Assembly: GCF_004337985.1 (NCBI RefSeq) | Contig: NC_043742.1 | Location: forward strand, 8,039,136-8,103,135 | DNA: 64,000 nt | Source of the DNA: Pyricularia pennisetigena | Taxonomy: Eukaryota; Ascomycota; Sordariomycetes; Magnaporthales; Pyriculariaceae | Direction of reading: 5' to 3' | Shown: piece by piece, positions 41,721-55,498 of the stretch | How positions within the stretch are numbered: position 1 is the first letter of the stretch | Layout: each line of letters begins with the position of its first letter | The notes under the pieces: model-generated | The model's input: the letters and a program-made list of their open reading frames with translations, nothing else | The model's database searches: none | What the model was told of the DNA's origin: nothing | Made by a program: the position numbers and the translations under genes

Positions 41721-44618
41721 TATAGGGGCCTTTTTTAAATCCGATGATAAAAAAGGTTTTAACAACGGATTTCTTGTGTGGGAAACCCCCTTTTTTCGGA
41801 AATAGTCCCTTTTATATTAAGTTGTATAAAAGGGGTACCTAACGGTGTGCCGGGCCTACGGGGCCCAATTTTACGTGGATTTTCAGGGCTTTAACTGCTA
41901 AACTTCTGCGTTACAGGTGAATTTACGGCTATTTCCGTATTTTGTTCGGGATTTAGCTTTTCCGTTACCGTATTTTTTTCCAGTTCTAAATCGGTGTAAA
42001 TTTTATAATCCTCGTAATTTTCGGGGTTTATATTATTTAATTTTATTTCCAACGGGGTTACGTAGCCCTTTATAACTCCTTGTTAGACTATGGTAAAAAC
42101 GGTGCTATATTTACCTATTATATAGGCGTAATTCGAAATAACGTTATTTCGAATAAAAATATCGCACTTTTTAACCTTTAAACAAAACGAATATTTAACG
42201 GTATTTAAACGTCCCCACGCTTTGCGATCCTAATTGTACAGGGTATTTTTTAATAATACGCCCCTTATATTATAATATATAAAGCTATTAACGATATTTA
42301 TGCCAAACGAAGGGATATATAAAACGTTATTTAACGTAACCTTTTTAAATTCGTTAGTTTTTTGGCCGTAACGGACCTGTATTTTTACAATTCCGGTATT
42401 TACAGGCTTAATAGGGCCACCTCCTATACCGATTTCGACTGTAAAGCCGGGGGTATAATCGGTAAAAAATTGCTTATTTGCAAAAGTATGGTGCGTGTTA
42501 CCTATATCGTACAGGATAGGGTAACCTAGCTTCTATAGTTTAGGGGTCCTTTTTACGCCGCGTCCAGCTTTCGTTTTAGCTTTAAAATTAGCTGTTAAAG
42601 CTTGTAATTTTACCGTTCTACCGGTATCGGTTTCCGAATCCGAACGTAATTTTATAATTCCGCTAATAGCGGAATTAACCTCCTATTCCAGGGCGTTATA
42701 CGTTGCGCCTTCGTTAACGTCACTTAAAATCGAGCCCGTAAATAATTCGAAATTTACAAAAATTATGGACGTTCCAACGGTTAATTCGCTGGAGGAGGAT
42801 TTAGTATTTTTTGCAAAAGCAAAATCCGAATTAAAGTTTTTACTTTTTTTTCGTGATTTAAAGGTGTTTTCCTGCCCATTATTTTCCTTTTTAGCGCCTT
42901 TTTTAGCGTTTTTTACCTGTTTTTTTGCTTTTAAGCCTATAATTAACGGCCTTAACCGTTATAGAGTTTGAAATCGAATTTTCGGATATAAGGTCCGCCA
43001 TGAGGTATTGCAAATTTAATTTTTCCGAATTTTGGCCTATAACCTGCAGGGCCCGTTAAGTATTGCGTTGGCGTTCGGTCCAAATAGGGAATATCCCTTC
43101 CAAGGCCCGTAAATACTGATTTCGTACGTTTACGGGATTAATTTGTACGTTGGTATTCGCTAATTTAGCTACCAGTAAGTTAAAACGGTTGTTAAATTCA
43201 GGTATTATTGCTTTAAATTTCGAAAAATTTAAAACGTGGAATTCCCGATATAGTAAATTTCGACTAATTTCGGGTGCAACGAAATAGCTATTTTCCAGGG
43301 TTTTATAAGCCGTTACGGGGCTGGAATACCATATAATGGATTTTAAAGGTTTTTTGGTTAAACTGTTTTTATAAATAATAATAGGATTAATTGCTCGTGT
43401 TCCGGTAAAGTATAGCCAATTTCAGGGGTGAAAATAAATTCCGCTGCTTTTATAACCCTAAATTATACTATTAACGCCTGTTTCTATAAATCGTAATTGC
43501 TAACCCCTATTAATTTACAATTTTCGGGGAAGGAAAATACCCGTTTCGATAGTTTTTTGCCTATTCCGCCACTTAAAATTAGGTTATTAGGCGGATTAAA
43601 GGGTGCGGTAGCGGGTTTGGTTTCCGAATTACTATTAAAATTAGTGGAATTTCCGTTTTTCAGGGTTAACAGGGTAATTAACTATTAAATTATCCTTTCA
43701 AATTAATCCATTTACGTAATTAACTTTTTCAATTGCAGGTTTTGGGCCTGTAATTTAGCGCTTAAAATTTCGTTTGGGTTGGGTTTAGGCCCTTTATTTG
43801 CTGGAATTGGGCCTGAAAAGCCCGATATAGGGCTGTTTTCCATTATAGGGCAACCTAAATTATAATTGCAATTCGCTAATTTATAGCTATAATTAATTAA
43901 TTTAATTGCCTAAAAGTAAATACCCTATTTAATTAATAATTTGTTATACCGTTTGCCTTTTAACGGGTATAGGCCTGTAATTACCAATTATAGGGCCCAT
44001 TGCTATTTTCAGTGGTTAAAGTCCATTAAAATACAGGGTTGGAATCCCTGAAATCCACAATTAATGGGTGCCCTGGTATTTATACCAATCCAGGTGCACG
44101 TAACGAATTCGATTCGTTAAATGGGTGCAGGGTAAGTTGCAGGGTATCGTGCGGCGTAAATTAACCACTAACGTAATTCCGCTAATGGGTTTATAGGCTA
44201 TTGTAAGCCCTATTAAACGTATTAGGATTTAATGGGCTATTAGCGAACGAATATAGGGGTTTTTAGCCCTAATTCGCTAGCGTAAACCCTATTAAAAATT
44301 TGAACCAATTATAGTGGCGTGCACGATCCACAAAAACCATACCAAAAATTTTTGGATTTGCAATGCAAACGATCGCTGCAATACCTAAAAAGGCCTAAAT
44401 CGAACGCTAATTTTTAACGATCCCCATTGTAAATACAGGGGGTTAGGTGCTTAATTAGCGCTTAAAACCAACAATTTTGCACAAAAACAGCAATATTTTT
44501 GTTAATATACGTGTTATAAGGATGCGATAATAACCAAAATAAAGTTTAAGCTTCAGGCTTTCCAGCGATGCAAAATACACTTTAATATACAAGCTAAAAC
44601 CTTTCCGGGCTTATAATT

Positions 44619-45173
44619 TGTTAGCAATATGGGTTGCTAACAGGGGGTTAAATATTAACCTAGGTGCAGCGTGGTGCTAGTTGCGTTGTAAAAGCCTGTA
44701 ATTACAGGGTTTATATGCACTAAATTCACTAATTTTGGGATTAACAAATTTAATTTATTAGTGGGGAAAATTTTGCTTTGTTTCCCTTATATATTTTCCG
44801 ATATCGAAATGGGGGTCCGTACCCCGTAAAGGGTTCCAGTGCCGCACACGATTTTCCGAAAAACTATTTTGTATGCGTTGTTTAAAAAACACCTTTATTT
44901 CCATATAAACCATTTCTGGGTTCGCATTAGTTTGCTAATTTGGTGAAAATTTCAACCCGGTATAGGGTAGTTAACTCGTAAGTGCAGGGTGGGTATTAAA
45001 CCCGGTACAGGGTGAAACCCCATTCGCTGACTTTGAATCGCAATTCCTGCAACATACAAAATATAATTGAAAATTTAACAACCTTAAACAGCCCCATTTC
45101 GGCACTATCTATTGTGGCTAATATGCAAATAAAAGTGGACCCATTCCATGCTAAATAACGCATATAATTAACA
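44619..45173 (-). repeat. 5' LTR of the Copia element
   Basis: 555 bp, TGTTAGCAATATGGG to TAACA, homologous to the left LTR. Being on the right of a minus-strand element it is the 5' LTR. I could not recognise a primer binding site in the sequence just left of it. Confidence 0.85.
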
Positions 45174-48100
45174 GTTTCCCTTATATATTTTCCGATATGG
45201 AAATGGGGGTTTGCACCCCGCAAAACGTTCCGGTACCGCACACGACTTTCGGAAAGATTATTTTGTATGCGTTATTGAAAAAAACATCCTCATTTCCATA
45301 CAAACCATTTCTGGGTTCGCATTAATTTGTTAATCTGTTGAGATTTTAAACCCGATATAGGGTCGCTAACTCGTAAATGCAGGGTGGGTGTGGACCCGGT
45401 ATAAGGTAAACCCCATTCGCTAACACTTTAAATCGCAATTCCTACAACACAAAATATAACGGAAAATCCGACAGCCCCAACAGCCCCATTTGGGAACTAT
45501 CTATTATAGCTTATATACAAATAAAAGTGGATCCATTTTATACTAAATAACGCATATAATTAACACCCCCTTTCTTTTGCTACTACTTATATAAAATCGG
45601 AAAAGAAAAGTATATAAAAAAATAAAACCCTAAAAAAAGATCCCCTTTATGTCCCAACCCGATTCAAATTCCCGATATAAACCCCTTGGATAATTAAGCT
45701 TTTTATACCAATTTATAACCCCCGAAATGGACGAACCCCCGAATTGGAAAAAACCCCCAAAATTGTAATAACCCCCGGATTCGAGCCCCCGATTTGCATA
45801 ATATTAACCCACGGAATTAACTATTAAACCAGGTAATTAATTTGGTTATTCGTTGGTAATAATCCAAATTAGGCATATTATATAAGGTATTTCGAATGCG
45901 TAAATCGCCTCAAATACGAGCTTTTTCAATTCTAATTCAACTTTGGGTATTAAATCGGTATAAATTGCTTATTCATTAACCTGTACAAGGTAGATTCGGG
46001 TGATACGGCCGGTATTGCTCTAATAAAAATCCAATAATTGCAAATTAAAGAAACATAATAGGTAATGATTAATTAACGAATTGATTAAAAATACCCTGAA
46101 CTTAATAGGTAAAAACTAAGCTTTTAGGGGTTTAAACCCTATAAACTTTAAAAAGGTTTTGCAAATTGGAAACGTCAAAGTTTTGATTAGGTTATTAGCG
46201 GGCATTTGTTTGGATTCCACGTACTTTGAAGTCACTAATCCTTTTATACTTAATCTCCGTACGTAGTGAAATTTTAATAACGTATATTTAAGACGTTAAT
46301 ATTACGTAGAGTTGTATACATTATCTATAAAACCTGTATTATTTCCAAATATTGCAATGAAGCCTTTTATAAGTAGTTTAATCTCTATAAATAGGCTTTT
46401 AAACCATTATACTTCACGTAAAGCTTCCGTTAAGGCATTGGTTTCGGCTTTTGGAATGCTTAAAGCAATAATATTAACATTTTTGTATTTCCACGTTAGA
46501 GGGCCCCCAAACAAGGTGTACGAATATCCGTAAATAAATTTTACATCTTCCCTAACCCCGGCAAAATCGCTATTATTAAAACCCAATAATTTAAGACTTT
46601 TGAAACCCCTTATTAAGGAATTGGGTGGTAATTTGGTTTTCAATACTTTATTTCCGTAATAAATCTTTAGCTACCGTTGAATGGATTATAATCGTTTTTG
46701 TTAAAAAACGTAAAAACTAGTAAACCGCAAAACCGATATCCGGGCGCGTTAATAGCATTAAATACATTAGGGTGCCGATAATACGCTATAATAGTTTAAT
46801 TTCCAGCGCATTTACGGGCTTACCCCCGCTATATCTTAGCATACCCGGTTATAGGGGAATAAATATAAATTTACAATCAGCTAATCCGGACGTTGCTAAT
46901 ATTTCTTTTGTATATTAGTTTGAATGGAGCTAAAATAAATGCTTAGGCCTATCCCTTATAATTTAAACGCCTAAAAAGTAGGTTGTAAGGCCCCTGTTTT
47001 CCAACGCGTATATTTTATTGAACCGGGTTTTTAAATCCTAAATACATTATAATTTGCAACCTATTAGCAGGCAATCGTTTACAAAGGTAACGATAAAATG
47101 TTTGGATTTAACGTTATAAAAAACAGCGGGATTAGAGATTAACGCTTTAAAACCTATTTCAGAAAATAGGGTTTTTAATTTGTTTTACCATTTTTTCAAA
47201 CCCTATTTCAAACCGTATAACGTCTTTTCCAACTGTATAACCTGCAACTCTTTCGGATTATAACCCATCTCCACTAAGATTTTAGCGGTGGTAAAATTAT
47301 AGCATTTAACCCATTCGTTAAAACCGTTGGAATTTGCAAATATATTTACGTCGGTAAAATCACTATTTAAAAACGCACCGATAAAATCGATTTGTTTTAT
47401 TTCCCAATTTTATGCATTAGTTATAGCCAATAATATACGCCAGGTAAACGGTATATTAATCCTAGTAAAAATTTCGATATAATCTAGGCTTTCGACCTGT
47501 AAAAAACCCACTAAAACATGCCTAATTTTCTATTTTATAAGCTTATTAATATTATCCTTTTTTAATTTAAATACCGGCCGGGTAAAAACGAGTTTACGGC
47601 CTGCAGGCATTATCATTTTAGGGATAAAACGGAAGGTTTTACAATAACGATTTGGTCGAATTTGAACGTTAAAGCAGTTAACCATTTAGCATTTTCAGGG
47701 CTATTAAGGGTTTGTTGGTAATTATTTGGATTACCGTTTTTAGTGGGCTTTTTCTTTATTCTCTTTTTAGTTTAAAAACAAAAATAATTCACGTAAATTA
47801 TATTTATTAGACTTGGGTTTTCAAACTGCGAATTTAATTCCATATTCTATATTTTAAATGCTCAAAACACCGCAATTCCCGTTGTTTTAAATACTGGATT
47901 AGGTACCGCTACTATTGTAGGCTCTGGGGGGCGAACGGTAGGTTATACAAGTTTGGCAGGCACCGTATTATCAGGGTTTAAATACGCTATAACGGGTGGT
48001 ACTTACCCTGTAACAGGCGGTAAATATCCTGTAACAAGTGGTAAATACCTTATATTTTCAGGGCTTTTTAGGGGTTAATTATTCGTTTGAACGCTGTTAA

Positions 48101-49845
48101 TTTCGTTTTTAAATTTAGAATGAAAATCCCCCTTCCAATTTGTATTTTCCCCTTTTGAAATCTGTAGCGTTTCCCCTGGAATAACCAAATTCTCAGCGGT
48201 TATACCTTTTAAAGCTTTTACGGTAAAGGTTTTATATACGGCCCGTTTAACGGCTGCGTAAACCAACGTTATACGATTTAATAAATGGGTTTAAAGTTTC
48301 ACTGTTTTGGTGCGGGGAACCAATTTATAAAATTTTTGGCGTTTTTCCAGCGGTATAAAAACCTAGCATACAAAATTAAAAACCCAAAAATACCCTAGAC
48401 TGGGCTTATACGGTAGTCTAAGGTGGAATTCGGAATAAAATTCTTTGTAAAATGTTAAATCCCTATTAATTACCGCTGTACAGTTAATTAAATTAACCAC
48501 GGTAAATAATAAATAATACTACAAATATAATAGTAAGCCCGCCGCTATAGTGGTGAACTAAAGCCTATTTAAGATGGCCTAACGGGCCGCTGCGTTAATC
48601 CGTTTTAGCCGTGGTTATAAGGATTTGAAATGCTAAAATTAACATTTTCGTTTGTAAACCAATTTTAAAAGTTTATATTAACCTAATACCCCCTATCGAA
48701 GTGAAAATCTACGGGGTAACGCCCGTACATAGCTTTTAAAACCCTAAAAAAGCCTTTTATAGCTATTAAAGCCGTAAGTCCGGCGTTATTTCGTAATAGG
48801 ATCGACCACCGAAAACGTGATTTTCGGTTCACTAATAATAGAAGTACGGGTTTTTTATTATAAAAATGAGGTTTAAAAATCATTGTATTACCTTTTATAA
48901 AATCGAAAATATTAGGAGGTGTAAGGAATATAACCTCATTTGTACGTTAAATAAAAATGGCTTTAACGCAAGCAATATAGGTAATCGCCCAAATGTTGTC
49001 GAAATTAGGTAAACCTTTTATAATTTTAGCGGTTTTTTTAGGAATAATAACCCTATGTGCCCCACCCGCCTGCGCTATAACAAAGTTTTTTGGGCCTGGA
49101 TTTCGGTACAATCGCCTGCAATCCCGCTTCTTTTAAAGGTTAATTAAACGCCCGTAGTTCGTTATAACCCTAAAAGGAAATAATTTACGGGGGCTTGCTT
49201 TAAATCTGACAATAAAGGAGGTTTTAAGAACGAATTTCTTATGTGGGAAACCCCCTTTTTTCGGAAATAGTCCCTTTTGAATTAGGTTGCATAAAAGGGT
49301 CACTTAGCGGTTTACCGAGCTTACGGGGCTTAATTTGACGTGGATATTCAGGGCTTTTACCACTAAATTCTTGCGTTACAGGTAAATTTACGGCTATTTC
49401 CGTATTTTGTTTAGGATTTAGCTTTTCCATTACCATATTCTTTTCCGGTTCCGAATCGGTATAAATTCTATAATCCTCGTAATTTTCGGGATTTATATTG
49501 CTTAGTTCTACTTCCAACGGGGCTACGTCACCTTTTGTAGCCCCTTATAAAACCATGTTAAAAGCGGTGCTGTATTTATTTATTACACAGGCATAATTTG
49601 AAATTTTTGGTATATTTCGAACAAGGATATCGAACCGTTTTACCTCCAAACAAAACGAATGTTTAACGGTACTTAGACGTCCCCACGTTTTGCGATTCTT
49701 ATTGTACAAAGTAGTTTTTCATAATACGCCCCCTATATTGTAGTGCATAAAGCTATTAAAGATATTTATTCCAAACGAGGGGATATATAAAACGTTAATT
49801 AACGTAACTTCTCTAAATTCGTCAGTCTTAACGGACTATTCCGGC
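45174..49845 (-). mobile_element. Second Copia copy of the same family, truncated at both ends
   Basis: 45174-45565 is a partial LTR (last ~390 bp, ending TAACA) followed by the same polypurine tract and the same 3' region as the first element. Minus-strand coding remnants run in parallel to the first copy (RNase H piece 46643-46407; others at 48266-48075, 48883-48683 and 49517-49239). Similarity stops abruptly near 49845 inside what would be gag/pol, where Gypsy sequence begins. The two Copia copies are head-to-tail in the same orientation, and the outer part of this copy's LTR is missing where it meets the complete element. All frames are broken. Confidence 0.8.
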
Positions 49846-49929
49846 CCAATTATCGGGGGGGTATTAATATAAAAAAGGAAAAAACGGGTTATAAAACTGG
49901 TAATATTTTATTCCGTTAAATTAACGACG

Positions 49930-51830
49930 GTTTAACGCAATTATATTATCCACAATAAAAAATTGCTCGCGGTCGTCCATTATTTGCAAATATAAAAGGC
50001 GGAATTACGTAATATCCGTTTTTTGTTTACTATTTTTACGGATTATAAAACGTTTAAATATTTTACGAAACCGAAGGCGGTATTGGAACGGTAAATGCGG
50101 TGGGTTAAAATCCTATTTAAATTTAATTATATTTTAAAATACCGACCAGCGAAAGACGCGATAATCCCCGACGCGTTATCGAAACGGGAGCAGGACGAAA
50201 TTAACGAAAAAAAACGATAATATTACGCCCAATACCTAATATAGCCAAAATCGGTATTTTTCAAATATTATTACAAAATATATTGCCGGCGGTCCCGGAA
50301 AAAATATCTATTTTCCAATAACTTTATATAGCAGGATTTTGGATCGAAATAATGGAAAAAAAACCCGGTATACGCCTACAAACGTAACGCGGTCCAATAA
50401 AATATAAAACGATTCCTACCCGAAACCGAAACAATAGTATAAATAACGGATTATTTAATAAACGCCTCCGGTACGCTATTATATAAAAACCGTTTTTAAT
50501 TACCCAATTAAAAACCCCTAATTATGGCAATTTTGCAACGAACCCATAAATCCCTACTAATTGGTTATTACGGGAAAAATAATATATTTATAATTTTGGC
50601 CCGAAATTATTATTGGGACGGGATGGCCGCATATATTCGACGATTTATACGCAATTGCGATATATACCGCAGGATAAAACCATCGAAACGACGCAAATAA
50701 AAGCTATTATAACCCTTACCAATACCGGATAGGTTTTGGAAATAAATTTACATTAATTTTATAACGGATTTCCCAAATAATAATACGGACGCGCCGCGTT
50801 ATATAATAGTTATAATTAATAAATTTTCCAAATATATCTAATTAAAAGCGATAAATTCGATAAAAGCCGAAATTTGCGCCGCAAAATTCGTTTCCACCTA
50901 GTGGCGGTTTAAAGGTTTTTTTAACGCAATTATATCGGACCGGGGGTCGGACTGGTAAAAAGTTTTTAATCGGAATTGTACCGACAAATAAAAATTTTAT
51001 AATTATTATCGACGTTTTACCACCCGAAAACGGACGGGGGTACGGAACGGATTAATTAAAAAATATAATATTATTTCAAAGTTTTCGTGGTATTCCACCA
51101 AATAAACTAACCCGGATATTTACCCGCCGCTTAATTAACGTTAAATAATAAAAATTCGTTAATTACGGGAATTAATTTTAATAAATTATTATTAGGATAC
51201 GAGGTAAACGCGGTCCCGGTAATATAAGTAAACGGACGACCGGGTTCCACGCCCAAAAACCGCGCGAATTTGTTCTTATAATATTTTAAAAACGGTATAA
51301 ACGTGGCCCACGCCGTTATAATTTATATATAATAGCGTTAAAAAAACGCGAATAAAATACGGAAACCAGCGGACCGCTTCAAAATAAAAGATAAATTTTT
51401 TTTAATTTATAAAACGTTAAAATTAACCGCCCGAATAAAAGATTTAATTTCGTGGCGAATAAATATACGGTCGTAATAATTTTTATATTTTGAACGGTTA
51501 CGTTAAACGTCCCGAAAAAATCCAACCCATTTTTTACGTGGAATCAATAGAAAAAGCCGCGGACGACCTATTACCGTCCCAAATTCGTACCGATATTAAA
51601 CCCGGCCCGTTATTAATCCTATTAAATTTGGATAACGAAACCGCGCAAAAGTAAATAATAAAAAGATTTTTGGCCGCGAAAAACGTAATAGGAAAAAAAC
51701 GCAAACGTAAAGTTTTAATAAAATGGAAAAAGTACGACGAACCCACGTAAAAAAATTTGGTAACGGTGGAAAATATACGGGTATTAAACGAATTCGAAAT
51801 AAAATGGGGGCCGGCCCAAACAAATAATAA
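49930..51830 (+). pseudogene. Gypsy pol remnant (RNase H, integrase, chromodomain)
   Basis: Order RNase H, zinc-binding/catalytic integrase and chromodomain as expected for chromoviruses, which target heterochromatin through the chromodomain. The DNA is full of TAA/TAG stops that fit CAA/CAG to TAA/TAG and TGG to TAG changes made by RIP. No long frame is left. Confidence 0.7.
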
Positions 51831-51839
51831 CCCAATATC

Positions 51840-54069
51840 GAAACGACGTTAACAATTAAATATTTAACCGGATTAAAAGTTTGCTATAATTAATTAAAAA
51901 ATCGATAATTCCCCGGGAAAAAAACGACGCGGTAAATTTAAAACAAATATTAATTTAACCAAACGTACGGTAAAAAAAATACGCAAAATTAGATTTTTTA
52001 CCGGGGCGAAAAGCAATAAAAATAAACCGACGATTATATAGACCGCGTTTATTTTTAGGGCGGCGTAACCGCATCCCACCCACCCAATTTTTAAATTAAC
52101 TTAACGTATATAATACGAAACGATAATTTTGCGCGGCGATAAAATATTAATTAAAAACCGAATTATACGTTTCCGATTTATTATCCAAATTTCCTTTTTT
52201 TTATTTCTTTTTTTTATTTTAACGTTTTCCTTTTTTATTTTATTATTTTCCGCGTCGTTTTTAAAAATCGGGAATTCCCATTATTTAATAAATTAATTAA
52301 CCTCCTATCATAAGGCGGTACGACGACGTACAATATTTTCGATTAAAAAAGTTTTACGACGGGACCTTCCAAAAAACGGGTTTTTACCCATATTATAACC
52401 AAAAATACGAAGGCGCGACGAAATAGGAATACGGAGGCGCAAAAAACCAAATATATACCGAATCGGGGCACGAGCAAAACGAAATACGACGGGGTAACGC
52501 GAAAGAAAAGTTTCGAAACGACGACGGGGCGTGGTAATAATAAAGGCGAAAAAGCGTAGGGAATGCGCGGGGCGAAATTGTCGTATAAAAACAGCGGGGG
52601 AAAAAGTTAAAACGGTAATTAAAACAGCGAAAATATTATTATTTCGGCGCGCTTTTTATAAATTTCTTTTATAATGCGACGTATTACGTTCTTAAAAAAT
52701 TTAAAATTAATAACCTTATCGAAACAATTGTATAACAAAGGAAATAAACGTATTTCCAAATAAATAAAACCTCGTGCGAAAATTTGTACCAATTAACGGT
52801 TATAATTACCGCCGCTACGGAAAAAAATGTTGGATATAATAGCAAAAGCAGTGGTTTTAACAGGGGTCGTCGCGGCCCCGGAATTGGCCATTTTATTTTA
52901 TACGTCTTAATAAACGCGGACCCAATTAATATACGCGGTAAAAAAATTTCGAAATAATACGGTATTTTTACCAGGGATTTTTTTACCATCCACGACGGTG
53001 TTTTTAATTAAAAGTTAAACGATATAACGACCATTATAAATTATGGTTTTTAATTATCGCAAACGGCGGCGAAAAATAAAGTTAAAAACGTAAACGGTTT
53101 CGCTGTAGTAATAATGCGATTTTTTAATATCGTAATATCACTGGTAATTAACACTATTGGGGGCAGGGTTATACTCCTAAACCCCATTGGTTTTGGCCGT
53201 TTTTACACAAAAAACGAAAAAAATAAATATATTTTCCGGAACGGTATATTCGTCGTTATTTAAATTACCCTGGAGCTCCGCCGCACCGACAGCGCGACGA
53301 AAACGTTGCGAATATAAATTAACGATATTACCCAATTAATATTTAATTAATATAATTTACAAATAAACGACCGTTATCGTTGTACGACGAAAGTAATTAA
53401 CCACCACGGTGGGAAAACCGGTTATTTCCACCACCGGTATCAATTTGTCCAAACGCTATTGATAACGCGATTAAGGAAATAAAAACCCGGGATATAATAA
53501 CGGCGAATTAATAACGATAGATAACGATACGAATAATAAATAGGAACGAATAGGAAACGAAAATGGACGAAATAAAGGTAATATAAACAAAAAACATGGC
53601 GATAGGAAAACGGGAAAAAATTGATAAAATGGTAAAAAAAGGAGGAAATGGGGACGCAAAAAAATCGAAATACAAAAGAAATTCGAATAGAAAAAAAATT
53701 GGAAGGTAAAAGGGGCCAGGACAACAGCCCGGGAAAAAAACGAAAAATAAAAACCGCAACCATTACGGGAAATAAATTATGCCAATGGACAAATAAACCT
53801 ATACCGCCCAAAGTAAAAGGAAGGTAAACCGCGACAATTACCCGCAAACGGTAAATACGATAAAAAAACCACATTATAATTATAACCAAAAATGGGAAAA
53901 TAAAACTCGACCACGGATTTATATTATTTAAAATAAGGAAAAGGCGAACCACGATAACCGCCCGAAAACGGAACGGGGGATAAAAAGCCCGCAATATAAC
54001 CGCGCCGAAAATAAACGAACGGAACCCGACCACGGGTTTACACCGCCCAAAATAATGGACGGGTAGGTT
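51840..54069. other. Gypsy 3' non-coding block with imperfect ~100-bp repeats
   Basis: No recognisable coding motif. From about 53780 to 54065 there are imperfect repeats around a CGACCACGG(G/A)TTTA-ATTAT/CCGCCCAAAATAA core. The open frames on the minus strand here (up to 213 codons at 54081-53440) are very rich in Phe/Ile/Tyr and are probably a by-product of purine-rich RIP sequence on the other strand. Confidence 0.5.
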
Positions 54070-54341
54070 ATAATAAAACACGCGCCCGCTGGATTGCCCC
54101 GATACATTTAAATGGGGACCATACCCGATAAAGGACGGGCGAATGCGGGTTATATTATGGATTCGTGTTTAAAGCACGTATTACGTAATAAAATATAAAA
54201 GCGGGTTAGGGATAATATATAAAAGGAAGGATACTACCACGACCCGGATATATACTTTTTCCTCCCTTCTTCCCCCAGCGTTAGTAATAATACCAACAAG
54301 GATATTTAACGGTCCCAAGGCCGTTGGCTTACCCTATAACA

Positions 54342-55196
54342 GAAATTACATATATCTTACCTATCCGCTTATTTAACGGCTTATATAATGTGATATATAT
54401 ACCAAGTTAAGATCTTATTATAAATGTATATATGCCAACCGCCACGTGCAGAATGCATAAAACTTAGTCACAAAATAAAATAATATAAAATTAATTAAAT
54501 AAAGCAAAAAAATCGATAAAAAATGAATATTTAAGATCTTTTTATATAAAAGATTTTGTAAAGCTGATATTGTGAATTGAACCTGACCTGGATGTTTCTT
54601 TATATACGTATCCCAGTCCCTATAATTTTGGTTCTACTATCTATAAAATTGGTAAAAATATAAACGAGTTTCGATTGTACATTATATACAAAAATGTGCT
54701 TACTTCACCTATCCGCTTATTTGATGGATTATATAATCCAGGTTTTAAACCAAAATTTGACATAACGGTATATATATACGACCCTCCACGTGCAAAAATT
54801 ATAAAATTTGGTTAACAATCAAAAATAATATTAAACAAAATCGAAAAACCAGTACCGCTATGAACGGATTAAGGGCAGGTGGTATTGAATTCGGCCGTTA
54901 TAGCAAATAAAAAAATAAATCAAATCGCTGCTAATAGCGGTACTAAGCACTGTTTTTAACAATATTTTCTTTTTTCGATATTCTGCGTAATTGTGGAATA
55001 ATAAAGGAGTGTCGGTCGAAAAAAAACCAAAAATACCGCCATAAACGGCGAAAATCGACAAGTTGTCCTCAGACCTGAACTAGAGCGTTCTTTGGATGGA
55101 CCCACAGGTACATTGCAAAGCCGTAATTGAGCCACGGAGTGGAGCGAAATGGATCAATTGTGGAGCTCTGGGCTTCAGGGATGAGCCTTGAGACTA
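54342..55196. mobile_element. Partial second copy of the TAGTCTCAG TIR element (right half)
   Basis: Closely parallels 36350-36987: the segment with GGATTAAGGGCAGGTGGTAT, the TACCGCCATGAACGG-type motifs (54853-54867, 55034-55048) and the end ...GAGCCTTGAGACTA at 55196. Its left part is lost at the Gypsy LTR-like end at 54341. An internal stretch (about 54355-54500 versus 54710-54810) looks duplicated within this copy. No coding capacity. Confidence 0.75.
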
Positions 55197-55242
55197 ATTC
55201 GCCGACACTTTAAATCGCAACTCCTGCGACACACAAAATATA
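55197..55242. repeat. 46-bp fragment of Copia LTR between two TIR ends
   Basis: ATTCGCCGACACTTTAAATCG... matches the Copia LTR part near 45415-45465. It is all that remains between two facing ends of TIR elements, showing that these elements went into a Copia LTR. Confidence 0.7.
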
Positions 55243-55498
55243 TAGTCTCAGGGCTCATCCCTGAAGCCCAAAGCTCCACAATTGATCCACTCCGTTCGCT
55301 TCGCTCCACTTCGTGGCTCAATTGCGGTTTTGCAATGTACCTGTGGGTCCATCCAAAGAACGTTTTGGTTCAGGTCTGAGGACAACTTGTCGATTTTCGC
55401 CGTTTATGGCGGTATTTTTGGCCTTTTTGCGACCGATACTCCCTTATTATTCCACAACCACGCAAAATATCGAAAAAAGAAAACATCGTTGAAAATAG
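55243..55498. mobile_element. Left end of a third TAGTCTCAG element
   Basis: Begins TAGTCTCAGGGCTCA and is the inverted counterpart of 54940-55196 and 36770-36987 for about 255 bp (to CGTTGAAAATAG), after which the sequence becomes unique. The matching right end is not seen before 64000. The element may therefore be large and contain the helicase remnants to the right, or be just a truncated end. Confidence 0.65.

Larger units (their letters stand above)
37533..45173 (-). mobile_element. Ty1/Copia LTR retrotransposon, nearly complete, RIP-degraded
   Basis: About 7.6 kb bounded by LTRs at 37533-38085 and 44619-45173, both starting TGTTA and ending TAACA. A polypurine tract (AAAAAAAGGGGG on the minus strand) abuts the left LTR, so the left one is the 3' LTR and the element reads on the minus strand. 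The coding remnants in transcription order are gag-like sequence, the GAG-pre-integrase HRRLGH motif (about 41597-41617), integrase, reverse transcriptase and RNase H; integrase before RT is the Copia order. Stops are frequent, and the Trp codon before HRRLGH now reads TAG, as expected from RIP (G to A). No clear 5-bp target duplication is seen because both flanks are other LTR pieces. The two LTRs differ mainly by C/T and G/A changes. Confidence 0.85.
49846..54341 (+). mobile_element. Gypsy (chromovirus-type) LTR retrotransposon relic, 5' truncated
   Basis: Plus-strand remnants begin with the RNase H region HNKELLAVV and a LTDHKNLEYF-like FTIFTDYKTFKYFTKP, continue through integrase (the FYHPKTDGGTERI motif near 51015-51060), and end in a chromodomain-like segment (KRKVLIKWKKYDEPT, near 51700-51750). 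A block at about 54070-54341 ending CCTATAACA, with a TATATAAAAGGAAGG core-promoter-like part and a CT-rich tail, probably is the 3' LTR. Stops occur every few dozen codons. The 5' half of pol and gag are absent, replaced by the truncated Copia copy at 49845. Confidence 0.72.

Noticed and set aside
53440..54081. Minus-strand frame of 213 codons in the AT-rich block
   Set aside because: Composition is almost only Phe/Ile/Tyr/Val/Arg, typical of a purine-rich RIP strand read backwards. No conserved motif.
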